A stretch of DNA of 30,526 bases from JAOSJT01 sp035914695 (GTDB lineage: Bacteria > Bacteroidota > Ignavibacteria > SZUA-365). The notes under the pieces are model-generated. The model was not told where the DNA came from. It searched no databases and saw only the letters and a list, made by a program, of their open reading frames with translations. Shown here piece after piece: positions 1-7,768 of this stretch; the first letter of the stretch is position 1, and each line of letters begins with the position of its first letter. Location of the stretch: the NCBI GenBank assembly GCA_035914695.1, contig JAMIQH010000260.1:1-30526 (forward strand). Reading direction: 5' to 3'. The position numbers and the translations under genes are program-made.

Positions 1-2
1 CG

Positions 3-350
3 GAGAATTACGCGGTGGAACTTCACGGATCCCAGGGTGTGGTGCGCGGACGCGAGCTGTCCGGAGGCCAGCTGATGGGTGTGAGTCTCGCAGTCAAACT
101 CGCGCTCATCCGCTGGTATTCGCGCTGCCGCATCGGTTTTCTCGACGAGCCCACCACGCATCTCGACAGAGAAACCCGGGCCCACCTCGCCGATGTTATC
201 CAACATCTCGAACAACTTACCGGTGACGAAGCCCCGTGGTTCGATCAACTTTTCGTGATCAGCCACGAGGAATCCTTCGAGGGCATCGGTCACCGCATTG
301 CATTGTACCGCGATCCCATTCACGGAAGTCGCATCAACGATGGAGAATAG
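3..350 (+). CDS. SbcC/Rad50-like SMC-family ATPase, C-terminal end (truncated by window edge)
   Basis: This is the last ~115 residues of an ABC/SMC-type ATPase. The reading frame stays open to the left edge, so the true start lies outside the window. Visible motifs, in order, are the ABC signature LSGGQ, the Walker B segment IGFLDEPT with its catalytic glutamate, the D-loop (THLD) and the switch histidine in VISHEESFEG. This arrangement and the tail resemble the C-terminal half of the SbcC/Rad50 head domain, which acts with the SbcD/Mre11 nuclease in processing DNA ends. RecF/RecN or another AAA-15-type ATPase cannot be ruled out from the end alone. It is followed by the HD-domain gene 3 bp downstream, so the two are probably cotranscribed. 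Confidence 0.85.
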   Translation, partial: ENYAVELHGSQGVVRGRELSGGQLMGVSLAVKLALIRWYSRCRIGFLDEPTTHLDRETRAHLADVIQHLEQLTGDEAPWFDQLFVISHEESFEGIGHRIALYRDPIHGSRINDGE

Positions 351-353
351 CGC

Positions 354-854
354 ATGAAAAGACGAGCATCCGCGGCACAAAAGGAACCCATCCGCCCGCG
401 CAGCGAGAGTCTGATGTCGCAGGCGATCGAGGTCGCCACGTTGGCCCACGACGGCATCACCGACCGCAAGGGCAGGCCGTACATCCTGCACGCGCTGGAA
501 GTCGCGATGGACGCGAACACCAGCGAGGAATTCGTTGTCGGCATGTTGCACGATGTTTTGGAGCATAGCAATGATCGTGTCACGGTGAAAGACCTTGTCG
601 GCATGGATTTTCCTCAGCAGGTGATAGAAGCTGTAGTACGGCTCACCAAGCGCAAGGAGGGCCTGCTTGAGGAGCGGTGGGAAGACTACATTTCCCGCGT
701 TGCCGAGCATCCCTTGACACTTCGCGTCAAGCTCCGCGATATCGAATCGAACATGGAAATGCTGCGCTCCCGCATCATTGAAGCGGCGGATGCCGAGCGC
801 ATGGAGCGCTACCTCTCCGCGCGGGAGCGTCTGCTGCTGTTGATGGAGGACTGA
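354..854 (+). CDS. HD-domain protein, (p)ppGpp-hydrolase-like
   Basis: A 166-residue protein that consists essentially of one HD hydrolase domain of the RelA/SpoT/MESH1 type. Likely metal ligands are the His in ILHALEVA, the His-Asp pair in GMLHDVLEH and the Asp in VKLRDIESNM, which match the H-HD-D pattern of (p)ppGpp 3'-pyrophosphohydrolases. There is no synthetase, TGS or ACT domain; the length fits a small alarmone hydrolase. A purine-rich GGAGA lies about 8 bases before the ATG and supports this start, although an internal ATG at 414 would also keep the whole domain. The fold assignment is good. The substrate is inferred, since small HD proteins of this group can hydrolyse other nucleotides. 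Confidence 0.72.
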   Translation: MKRRASAAQKEPIRPRSESLMSQAIEVATLAHDGITDRKGRPYILHALEVAMDANTSEEFVVGMLHDVLEHSNDRVTVKDLVGMDFPQQVIEAVVRLTKRKEGLLEERWEDYISRVAEHPLTLRVKLRDIESNMEMLRSRIIEAADAERMERYLSARERLLLLMED

Positions 855-858
855 TTTC

Positions 859-1329
859 ATGCCCGATGCCGTCCGCCTCCTGATCGGCGTCGCGGTACCC
901 TATCTCGTTGCGGGATTGGTGGATGTGGCGTTCAAGGAGCGCATCAAGCGACGCATACTCGCTTCGGGAGGGCGTTTCAGCGATCTGCCGTCGTGGCTGC
1001 TGCACGCCCGCGGCTGGCATCTGTACATCACGGGCATGTGGATCGCGCTGATGCTCGTGGAAGTGCTGCTTCTGCACTGGCCCTGGCAGATATTGCTCGG
1101 CGCCGTGGTGTTTTACACCGAGGATGTCGCCTACTATGCCTTTACCTGGCTGCTTTTCGGAGGCACGTACGGAGAAGGACGCTTCTTCCCAAAACAACTG
1201 TACTGGCTGCACGGGAATATCGGCTGGTACAAGCGGCTGGTGGGCGCGTCATTCCCGCTACGGAATTTCCTGATCGTGCTCGCACTGCAATACATCCTAT
1301 TCGCGGTACTGCTGGTCTTTTTCCTTTAA
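859..1329 (+). CDS. Small integral membrane protein of unknown function
   Basis: A 156-residue hydrophobic protein that I do not recognise. It shows an N-terminal hydrophobic stretch (about residues 4-22), then a basic loop, two central segments (about 53-72 and 74-98, the second rich in aromatics) and a C-terminal segment (about 136-156) that ends in FLL/VFFL. It begins 4 bp after the HD-domain gene and so is probably in the same transcript. No catalytic motif, signal peptide or repeat is apparent. The reading frame is well supported because it fills the space between two recognisable genes without gaps. Confidence 0.6.
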   Translation: MPDAVRLLIGVAVPYLVAGLVDVAFKERIKRRILASGGRFSDLPSWLLHARGWHLYITGMWIALMLVEVLLLHWPWQILLGAVVFYTEDVAYYAFTWLLFGGTYGEGRFFPKQLYWLHGNIGWYKRLVGASFPLRNFLIVLALQYILFAVLLVFFL

Positions 1330-1392
1330 TCCGGCAGCGAAACCGACGCCCGCAGCCCGGCGTGGGCGAAATACTGTGAAAATCCGTACATT

Positions 1393-2223
1393 GTGATGAT
1401 GGAAACGATTGTAGCACAGGAACTGATGCATACCGCCATGCGCGCCGCCCGGGCAGCGGGCGAAGTGTTGCGCGGACATCTCGGACGCTTGCGCCATATC
1501 GAGACCAAAAACGGCCAGCAGATGAATCTTGTGACCGAGGCCGATCGTGCGGCCGAGCGCAGCATTATCGCGAACATACGCGAGGACTGGCCGGAGCACG
1601 CCATACTGGGCGAGGAGAGCGGCGCGCATGCCGGGGCGGCGCCGTATCGCTGGATTATCGATCCGCTGGACGGCACCACGAATTACACCCACGCCTTTCC
1701 CATTTTCAGCATATCCATTGCGGTGGAACACGAGGGCGAGGTGCTGGCCGGTGTGGTGTACGATCCGATGCGCGACGAACTGTTTCATGCCACACGCGGC
1801 GGCGGCGCCTTTCTCAACGACGAACCCATCGCGGTGTCGTCCACAACGGAATTGCAGCGCGCGATGTTGGTGACGGGCTTCCCATACAATGTGCGCGAAA
1901 ATCCGAATTACTGCCGCGAGCGGTTCATCGCATTTCTTGATGCCGCGCAGGCAGTGCGGCGGCTGGGCAGCGCCGCGCTGGACTGCGCCTGGGTCGCGGC
2001 CGGACGGCTCGATGGCTTCTGGGAAGTGTCGCTGCAGCCCTGGGACAAAGCCGCCGGCGTGTTGTTGATCGAGGAAGCGGGTGGCCGCGTCAGCGATTTC
2101 GCCGGAGGCGCGCACTCCCTGTACGAGCTTCCCATTCTGGCGAGCAACGGGCATATTCACGACGCCATGCTGCGTGTGCTCGACGATGCGACGCTCGTGA
2201 CCATATCCTTCGGGCGTCGCTGA
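1393..2223 (+). CDS. suhB: Inositol monophosphatase family protein (SuhB-like)
   Basis: A 276-residue Mg-dependent sugar/inositol phosphatase, the usual length for the family. The signature motifs are present in order: GEESG (metal-ligand glutamate), DPLDGTTNYTHAFP (metal ligands and the family motif), and the C-terminal WDKAAGVLLIEEAGG motif. The expected reaction is removal of phosphate from myo-inositol-1-phosphate or a related polyol phosphate. In some bacteria SuhB also acts in rRNA transcription antitermination. GTG 1393, ATG 1396 and ATG 1399 follow one another in frame; any could be the start, and the choice changes only two residues. It lies 63 bp after the membrane protein. Confidence 0.9.
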   Translation: MMMETIVAQELMHTAMRAARAAGEVLRGHLGRLRHIETKNGQQMNLVTEADRAAERSIIANIREDWPEHAILGEESGAHAGAAPYRWIIDPLDGTTNYTHAFPIFSISIAVEHEGEVLAGVVYDPMRDELFHATRGGGAFLNDEPIAVSSTTELQRAMLVTGFPYNVRENPNYCRERFIAFLDAAQAVRRLGSAALDCAWVAAGRLDGFWEVSLQPWDKAAGVLLIEEAGGRVSDFAGGAHSLYELPILASNGHIHDAMLRVLDDATLVTISFGRR

Positions 2224-2299
2224 CGCCTCTGCCATCACCACGGGCGCAGACAGCGCCTGGACGAAGTACGCAATCACTTTTGTATCACCTGGAGACAGC

Positions 2300-3205
2300 A
2301 TGAGCGTTCTCGTTGTCGGATCCGTTGCACTCGATTATCTCGAAACCCCCTTCGGCATCATGGAGCAGGCCCTGGGCGGCTCGGCCACCTTTTGTTCGCT
2401 GGCTGCGAGCTACCTTACATCGGACGTACGTTTTGTCGGCATTGTCGGCGCGGATTTTCCGCAGAAGCACATCGATTTTCTGACCAAGCGTGGCATCGAT
2501 TTGCTCGGCCTGGTGCGCGAAGCGGAGGGCAAAACGTTTTCGTGGGGCGGAAAATATCACGATGATATGAACACCCGCGACACGCTGTACACCGAACTCG
2601 GCGTGTTCGAACATTTTCACCCCGTGATACCCGATGCGTGGAAGCAAAGCGACTTCGTGCTGCTTGGCAATATTCATCCTTCGCTGCAGATGGAAGTACT
2701 CGAACAAATCGAGCAGCCGAAGCTGGTGGTGTGCGACACCATGAATCTCTGGATCAACATCAGCCAGAAGGATTTGAAAAAGGTGCTCAAACGCGTGGAC
2801 GTGCTCATTCTCAACGACGAGGAGGCGCGCATGCTCACCGACCAGCGCAATCTGATCACAGCCGGGAACACGCTGCTGCGCATGGGTCCGCGTGTGGCGG
2901 TGATCAAAAAAGGCGAGCATGGCGCGGTGCTGATGACGCGCGACACGTATTTCGCCACGCCGGCCTTTCCGCTGGAAACAGTCAAGGATCCGACCGGCGC
3001 GGGCGACACCTTCGCGGGCGCATTCATCGGTTGGCTGGCGCGCACCGGCGACGTCACCACGGCGAACATGCGCAAAGCCGTGGTGTACGGCAGCGTGCTC
3101 GCATCGTTCTGCGTGGAGGAATTCTCCATCGATGGCATTCGCGCGCTGGGCGAGGAGCACATCGCCGAGCGCTTCAGCGCGTTCCGAAAGATCACGACGT
3201 TCTGA
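2300..3205 (+). CDS. PfkB-family carbohydrate kinase
   Basis: A 301-residue kinase of the ribokinase/PfkB superfamily. The N-terminal nucleotide-fold strand (MSVLVVGSVALDYLETP), the glycine-rich LGGSATFCSLAA segment and the C-terminal anion-hole motif DPTGAGDTFAGAF are all present; the catalytic base should be Asp236 of GAGD. A GGAGA ribosome-binding site lies about 5 bases before the ATG. The protein phosphorylates a sugar or nucleoside hydroxyl with ATP. The sugar cannot be read from the sequence. The N-terminus resembles the PfkB kinases often found next to mtnA and other methylthioadenosine genes, and the next gene here is mtnA, so a link to sugar-phosphate or nucleoside salvage is plausible. 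Confidence 0.87.
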   Translation: MSVLVVGSVALDYLETPFGIMEQALGGSATFCSLAASYLTSDVRFVGIVGADFPQKHIDFLTKRGIDLLGLVREAEGKTFSWGGKYHDDMNTRDTLYTELGVFEHFHPVIPDAWKQSDFVLLGNIHPSLQMEVLEQIEQPKLVVCDTMNLWINISQKDLKKVLKRVDVLILNDEEARMLTDQRNLITAGNTLLRMGPRVAVIKKGEHGAVLMTRDTYFATPAFPLETVKDPTGAGDTFAGAFIGWLARTGDVTTANMRKAVVYGSVLASFCVEEFSIDGIRALGEEHIAERFSAFRKITTF

Positions 3206-3365
3206 GTCCGCCTGCATTGTGAGCGGGCGTGCGCGGATGTTCGCCGGGCGTTCGCCTCGGCACATGCGCACACGGTCAACGTGCCAAGCTCTGATCGCTC
3301 CGTGATTTCAGTGGATGTTCCATTTGCACTCTTCCCGGAACCGGCATAGTCAGCACGATTATCGC

Positions 3366-4400
3366 ATGACATCCTATCTGACCGACATACTGTCGTTGCG
3401 TGACGATGGACTGCGTTTTCTGGACCAGACGCTGCTTCCCGGCACGTATCAGATTGTCCACACGCGCGATTACCGCGACGTGCTGGAGGCGATTCGCTCG
3501 CTGCGTCTGCGCGGCGCCCCGTTGATCGGCATTGCCGCCGCCGCCGGCATCGCGCTCGCCGCACGTGAATACCGGGGCGACGCATCCGAAATGCGCGAGA
3601 CCCTGCACCGCGTGTGCGATGCCTTCGCCGCAACCCGTCCCACCGCCGTCAATCTCTTCTGGGCGGTGAGCATCATGCGAGAACGCATCGACACTTGCGC
3701 CCTCGAGCAGCTACCCGCGGAATTACGCCGCACGGCCGAAGCCTTGCACGCCGACGATGCGCGGCGCTGCGCGTCCATCGGCATGCACGGCGCCGACTTG
3801 TTCGACCACGGTGCGCGCATACTCACCCATTGCAACAGCGGCGCCCTCGCCACGGGCGGAGAAGGCACGGCCTTTGCTTGCCTGCTCGAAGCGCATCGGC
3901 GGGGACTGGACATTCACGTGTACGCCGACGAAACGCGCCCCTTGCTGCAGGGTGCGCGCCTGACGATGTGGGAATTGGGGCAGCATGGCATACCCTGCAC
4001 ACTCATCACCGACAGCACGGCGGCCATGCTCATGCGCGCCGGGAACATCGACGCCGTGATCACCGGCGCGGACCGCATTGCCGCCAATGGCGACACGGCG
4101 AACAAAATCGGCACCTACGGGCTGGCTGTGGCGGCACGCGCGCACGGCATTCCGTTTTACATTGCCGCGCCTCGTTCCACCATCGATCTTTCGATTTCCC
4201 GTGGCGAAGACATTCCCATCGAACAACGGCCGGCGGACGAAGTACGCATGCTGGCCGGAATGCGCATTGCACCCGAGGATTGTGCCGTATACGCCCCGGC
4301 CTTCGACGTCACTCCCGCCGAGCTGATCGCAGCCATCGTGACCGAGGACGGAGTTCTGCGGCCGTCATATACTGAAACTCTGCGTATCGATCCATCGTAG
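3366..4400 (+). CDS. mtnA: S-methyl-5-thioribose-1-phosphate isomerase
   Basis: A 344-residue member of the eIF2B-like aldose-ketose isomerase family. It converts 5-methylthioribose-1-phosphate to methylthioribulose-1-phosphate in the methionine salvage pathway. Family motifs are RLRGAPLIGIAAAAGIAL, TRPTAVNLFWA, THCNSGALATGG, YADETRPLLQGARLT and TGADRIAANGDTANKIGT. The expected catalytic residues are Cys156 and Asp236. I chose ATG 3366 because the protein from there (MTSYLTDILSLRDDGLRFLD) has the normal family N-terminus; the in-frame start at 3315 adds 17 residues unlike the family. No other methionine-salvage gene is in the window apart from the possible link to the upstream PfkB kinase. 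Confidence 0.93.
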   Translation: MTSYLTDILSLRDDGLRFLDQTLLPGTYQIVHTRDYRDVLEAIRSLRLRGAPLIGIAAAAGIALAAREYRGDASEMRETLHRVCDAFAATRPTAVNLFWAVSIMRERIDTCALEQLPAELRRTAEALHADDARRCASIGMHGADLFDHGARILTHCNSGALATGGEGTAFACLLEAHRRGLDIHVYADETRPLLQGARLTMWELGQHGIPCTLITDSTAAMLMRAGNIDAVITGADRIAANGDTANKIGTYGLAVAARAHGIPFYIAAPRSTIDLSISRGEDIPIEQRPADEVRMLAGMRIAPEDCAVYAPAFDVTPAELIAAIVTEDGVLRPSYTETLRIDPS

Positions 4401-4414
4401 ACACCCGCTGCGTC

Positions 4415-5173
4415 ATGATCGTCAAAGCTGAAGCCATCGTTCTCAAAAGCATGAAGTACGGCGAGACCAGCCGCATCGTCACCATGTACACGCGGGAATT
4501 CGGCAAGGTCAGTCTCATGGCAAAGGGCGCGCGCGCTCCGAAGAACAAATTCGGCGCAGCACTCGACGCGATGAGTCACTGCGACATTGTGTTTTACCGC
4601 AAAGAGCAGCGCGATCTGCATTTGCTCTCGCAGGCGGATGTGATTCAACCATATCGTGGCATTGTGAACGACCCGCTGCGACTGATGACGGGGTTCGCGA
4701 TACTTGAATTTCTGCACGCCAGCGTGCAGGGCGAAGAGGAGCATGCGGCATTGTTCGATGTGCTGAGCGACACGCTCGATGCGCTGGACAGCGCTGCGAC
4801 GCAGCCCTTTCACGTGTTGCTGCGCTATCTGCTGCAACTCGCGGTGGCGCTGGGCATTGGCACGGATTTCGAGCACTGCGTGCACTGCCGCGCCGCGCTC
4901 GACGACACGCGACGCCGGCGTTCGACAATGCAGTTTTCCATCGCGCATGGCGGTTGCACCTGCGACGATTGCGCTCCCCGCAGTGACGCCACGGCCATCG
5001 ATACGAGTACGGCGGAGGTCTTGCTGCGTTTGCAACGAGGAGAACGAATCGCGGAACAATCCTCGGCACGCGCACGCCGCGAGGCGCTGCAACTGCTGCA
5101 CCGGCATTTACGCGCGCATATCGACGGCATGCGCACCGTGCGTTCGTTGCACATGCTTGAAGCGTTCGACTGA
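4415..5173 (+). CDS. recO: DNA repair protein RecO
   Basis: A 252-residue RecO. The N-terminal OB-fold shows the usual start (MIVKAEAIVLKSMKYGETSRIV), followed by the helical region. A candidate zinc-binding Cys set occurs in HCVHCRAALDD and in GGCTCDDCAP. RecO works with RecR and RecF to load RecA onto SSB-coated single-stranded DNA and anneals complementary strands. Length and architecture are normal for the family. It starts 14 bp after mtnA, which suggests cotranscription. I see no strong ribosome-binding site, but the ATG gives the canonical N-terminus. Confidence 0.92.
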   Translation: MIVKAEAIVLKSMKYGETSRIVTMYTREFGKVSLMAKGARAPKNKFGAALDAMSHCDIVFYRKEQRDLHLLSQADVIQPYRGIVNDPLRLMTGFAILEFLHASVQGEEEHAALFDVLSDTLDALDSAATQPFHVLLRYLLQLAVALGIGTDFEHCVHCRAALDDTRRRRSTMQFSIAHGGCTCDDCAPRSDATAIDTSTAEVLLRLQRGERIAEQSSARARREALQLLHRHLRAHIDGMRTVRSLHMLEAFD

Positions 5174-5216
5174 CAGCGGCATCTCATACAGGAAGGAGGC
5201 ATTTTTCGCGCGCATT

Positions 5217-5263
5217 TGTTGTTACTGATGGAACCTCGTGTTCCGACATTTGACACAACAACA
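5217..5263. promoter_or_regulatory. Nested inverted repeats upstream of the DegP/HtrA gene
   Basis: In the 120-bp gap before the protease gene, GGAAC (5230-5234) and GTTCC (5240-5244) form an inverted repeat with a 5-base spacer. Outside it TGTTGTT (5217-5223) and AACAACA (5257-5263) form a second, wider inverted repeat. This arrangement could be an operator, which would fit an envelope-stress gene, but the arms are short and chance cannot be excluded. Confidence 0.25.
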
Positions 5264-5293
5264 CGAACCGTCTCAATTCCGGAGGTTTTTTCC

Positions 5294-6820
5294 ATGTCCA
5301 AACGAGCAGTTCTCACAGCAATCGTTCTTGTCAGTGTGGGGATTCTTTTCGGTGCGGTGCTGGTGACGAGCTTCAGTGGTACCGGACTCTCGCTTGCGGA
5401 TTCCCGCATTTCTTTCAATTCCGACGCCCCGTTCACTCCGCCCGCGAGCGTGGCGGAATTGAACCAGGCCTTTCGCGATGTTGCCACCACGGTGACGCCG
5501 CAGGTCGTATACATCGCCGTGAAGGCAAAGGGCCGCGACATGCAATCGCCTCTCTGGCGCTTCGGCATTCCGGAGCAGGAGGAAGGGGAAAGCAATATTC
5601 AGAGCGGCTCCGGCTCCGGCATTATCCTTACAGCGGACGGCTACATTCTCACCAACCGCCATGTGATAGAGAACGCCATCGAGAATGGCATCACGGTGAC
5701 ACTCAGCGACACACGTGAATTTGACGCCACCGTGGTGGGGCAGGACGAAAACACCGACATCGCGGTGATTAAAATCGACGCCACGGGCTTGAGCCCCGCC
5801 TCGCTCGGCAACTCCGATGAAGTGCGCGTCGGCGACTGGGTGATCGCCGTGGGCAATCCGCTGGGTCTCACATCCACCGTCACCGCCGGCATCGTGTCGG
5901 CCATCAGCCGCAATATTCGCATTCTCGGCGACCAGCGTGGCTTTGGCATCGAAAACTTCATTCAGACCGATGCGGTAATCAATCCCGGCAACAGCGGCGG
6001 CGCGATGGTGAATCTCCAGGGGCAGGTGGTGGGCGTGAACACCGCCATCGCCACCAGCGGCATGGAGGCACGGTACATTGGCTATGGTTTCGCCGTGCCG
6101 ATCAATCTTGCCCGTGTGGTTGCCAATACGCTGATCAAGGAAGGAAAATTTGAACGCGGGTATATCGGCGTGAACATCACCGACATCGATGCGAAAAAGG
6201 CGGAAGCCCTGGGACTCGACCGCTACCGCGGTGTGCTTGTCGAGCGTCTCGTGCCGGGCGGCGCGGGCGAAGCGGCCGGCGTGAAAGTGGGCGACGCCAT
6301 CGTGGAAGTGGACGGCAAGGCCGTGGAAAGCGCCAACCAACTCCAGGCCCGCGTGGGTATGCATCATCCCGGCGATAAAATTTCCCTGAAAATCTGGCGC
6401 GAAGGAAAATATGTCAGTGTCCCCGTCACTCTGCGTGGACAGGACAACAAGGATGTGGCCGACAAAACACCGGAGAAGAAGGATGACAAGAATATCGAGG
6501 ACAGCGCTTCGCCGTTGAATCTCGAAAAGGCCGGCTTCACCGTGAAGTCCATGGACTCCCGCGCCCGCGAGACCTTCGACCGCGACGCGGGTGTGCTGGT
6601 GGACAATGTCAAGCGCAACAGCCCCGCCGCCGAGAGCGGTCTGCGTCCCGGATTACTGATTTTCGAGGCCATTCGCAAAGGCAAGAAAACGCCTATCGAG
6701 GATGTGGCGGATTTCCGCAAATTCGCCAAGTCGCTGGACAAGGGTGAATCGGTGTTGCTGCGCACCATGAGCAGCAACGGCGACACCTTCTTCATCCCGA
6801 TGAAGGCGCCGCTGGAGTAA
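5294..6820 (+). CDS. degP: DegP/HtrA family periplasmic serine protease with two PDZ domains
   Basis: A 508-residue Do-family protease/chaperone. An N-terminal hydrophobic segment (about residues 5-28) serves as signal peptide or anchor. The trypsin-like domain carries the triad His123 (LTNRHVIE), Asp155 (ENTDIAVIKID) and Ser234 (NPGNSGGAMV). PDZ1 covers about residues 290-380 (GYIGVNITDID, GVLVERLVPGGAGEAAGV). A charged, Lys/Asp-rich linker of about 20-25 residues leads to PDZ2 (about 410-505). It degrades or refolds damaged envelope proteins. ATG 5294 was chosen because a GGAGG ribosome-binding site lies at 5281-5285; the in-frame TTG at 5216 would bury the signal segment behind 26 extra residues. 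The gene stands after a 120-bp gap and likely has its own promoter. Confidence 0.93.
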   Translation: MSKRAVLTAIVLVSVGILFGAVLVTSFSGTGLSLADSRISFNSDAPFTPPASVAELNQAFRDVATTVTPQVVYIAVKAKGRDMQSPLWRFGIPEQEEGESNIQSGSGSGIILTADGYILTNRHVIENAIENGITVTLSDTREFDATVVGQDENTDIAVIKIDATGLSPASLGNSDEVRVGDWVIAVGNPLGLTSTVTAGIVSAISRNIRILGDQRGFGIENFIQTDAVINPGNSGGAMVNLQGQVVGVNTAIATSGMEARYIGYGFAVPINLARVVANTLIKEGKFERGYIGVNITDIDAKKAEALGLDRYRGVLVERLVPGGAGEAAGVKVGDAIVEVDGKAVESANQLQARVGMHHPGDKISLKIWREGKYVSVPVTLRGQDNKDVADKTPEKKDDKNIEDSASPLNLEKAGFTVKSMDSRARETFDRDAGVLVDNVKRNSPAAESGLRPGLLIFEAIRKGKKTPIEDVADFRKFAKSLDKGESVLLRTMSSNGDTFFIPMKAPLE

Positions 6821-6847
6821 CGCGATTCCAAACCCCATGATTACGCG

Positions 6848-6885
6848 AAGGCGCGTGATCCGCTTACACCGCGGTCACGCGCCTT
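6848..6885. terminator. Bidirectional hairpin terminator between convergent genes
   Basis: An 11-bp perfect stem (6848-6858 AAGGCGCGTGA with 6875-6885) is extended by an inner 4-bp CCGC/GCGG stem after a one-base bulge, with loop TTACACC. It sits 27 bp after the protease stop and 22 bp from the stop of the minus-strand PAP2 gene, where it could end transcription from both sides. There is no long U-tract on either side. Confidence 0.7.
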
Positions 6886-6907
6886 TGCCATTTCCTCCGA
6901 AGCGCGG

Positions 6908-7519
6908 CTACCAGGGAGCAGTGCCGAAACGCACACGGCTCATTCCCGTCATGGCCAACACCGCCAGCGCGAAGCCGCCGAGCGCATCCAGCACGTAGTG
7001 CTGATGCACGAACAAGGTGGAAACGGAAATGAGCACAGCCACCGCAACGAAGAGCAGGGACAACGCGGTGAGACCCCGGCTGCGCAACGCCAGGAAGGCC
7101 ACAAGCCAGGGATTGGCCACATGAAGACTGGGGAAAGCATTGTAGCGCGAATCCACCGCGTGCAGCAGCGAGAGCGTACCGCCCTCGCTGGCGAGTTCGC
7201 GCGCCGGCCCCATGGCCGGAAACAGCGCAAAGAGGAGGAAGGCGGTGAGATTCATCACGATGAAGGTACCGAACGCCCGGTTGAGAAACGCTGGCGACCG
7301 ATCGATAGCGAACAGTCCGAGAATGATCACGTAGGCCAACAAATACGCCGGGAAAAAAGCGGGAATGAAAGGAATTGCCGCATCGATGGGCAACGCCGGA
7401 TCGAAGAAGGGACCGCGCAGTGCGCCGATCCAGGCGGTGAGCAGGTACAGCGCTATCCATGCCGCGTAGCACAGCAGCATGATGAACACGTAACGCCGGA
7501 GACGAAAGAGCTTTTCCAT
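6908..7519 (-). CDS. PAP2-superfamily membrane phosphatase
   Basis: A 203-residue multi-pass membrane protein with about five or six hydrophobic segments. The phosphatase motifs are the NAFPSLHV segment (the PSGH-like second motif) and STLFVHQHYVLDALGG (third motif, with the His and Asp of the active site). This places it in the PAP2_3/inositolphosphotransferase-like branch, which acts on lipid phosphates or transfers phospho-head groups at the outer face of the inner membrane. The exact substrate is unknown. It is transcribed alone on the minus strand, facing the protease gene, and its 5' side is a 249-bp region shared with the PorV-like gene. Confidence 0.85.
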   Translation of the reverse strand: MEKLFRLRRYVFIMLLCYAAWIALYLLTAWIGALRGPFFDPALPIDAAIPFIPAFFPAYLLAYVIILGLFAIDRSPAFLNRAFGTFIVMNLTAFLLFALFPAMGPARELASEGGTLSLLHAVDSRYNAFPSLHVANPWLVAFLALRSRGLTALSLLFVAVAVLISVSTLFVHQHYVLDALGGFALAVLAMTGMSRVRFGTAPW

Positions 7520-7561
7520 GCTGCAATTACGGTTGGGCGATGGTCAGTATCAACCGGCTCG

Positions 7562-7610
7562 AACCGCGAAAGACGCGTAAGAGACAAACCGCGAAAGGCG
7601 CGAAAGACAC
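7562..7610. repeat. Two tandem 24-bp repeat units, imperfect
   Basis: Two copies, 7562-7585 and 7587-7610, match at about 21 of 24 positions; each starts AACCGCGAAAG and has an internal GCG(A/T)AAGA pattern. They lie in the intergenic region between the divergent PAP2 and PorV-like genes. The motif looks like the GCGAAAGACGC-type interspersed repeats seen outside coding sequence in many bacterial genomes, which is my recollection and not a search result. The rest of 7520-7768 shows no gene; it probably carries both promoters. Confidence 0.5.
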
Positions 7611-7768
7611 TAAAAGCGGTTTCCGCATTGTGCGTGCTGTTGGTGGCTCAGCGCAACGCGGGCATTGGCAATCCTCAATAGCGCCTTCGGGTATCGTCCG
7701 CGCGCTTTGGTATTGTTTCCGAGCGGCGCAAGGCGCATATTTCCGAATCATCGAAAAAAGGTCAGCGG

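Noticed and set aside
2285..3271. 328-codon open frame opposite the PfkB kinase gene
   Set aside because: The kinase frame has the full PfkB signature and a ribosome-binding site; the antisense frame has neither motif nor site.
3206..3365. SAM-type riboswitch or regulatory RNA upstream of mtnA
   Set aside because: I looked for SAM riboswitch core sequences and saw none. A GTGCGC/GCGCAC pair (3229-3234 and 3266-3271) forms only a short stem.
5273..6367. 364-codon open frame opposite the DegP gene
   Set aside because: The DegP frame shows a complete catalytic triad and PDZ domains; the antisense translation has no family motif and a biased composition.
6998..7681. 227-codon + strand open frame across the PAP2 gene
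   Set aside because: The translation is dominated by Gln, Arg, Glu and His, as expected for the antisense of a hydrophobic membrane protein.
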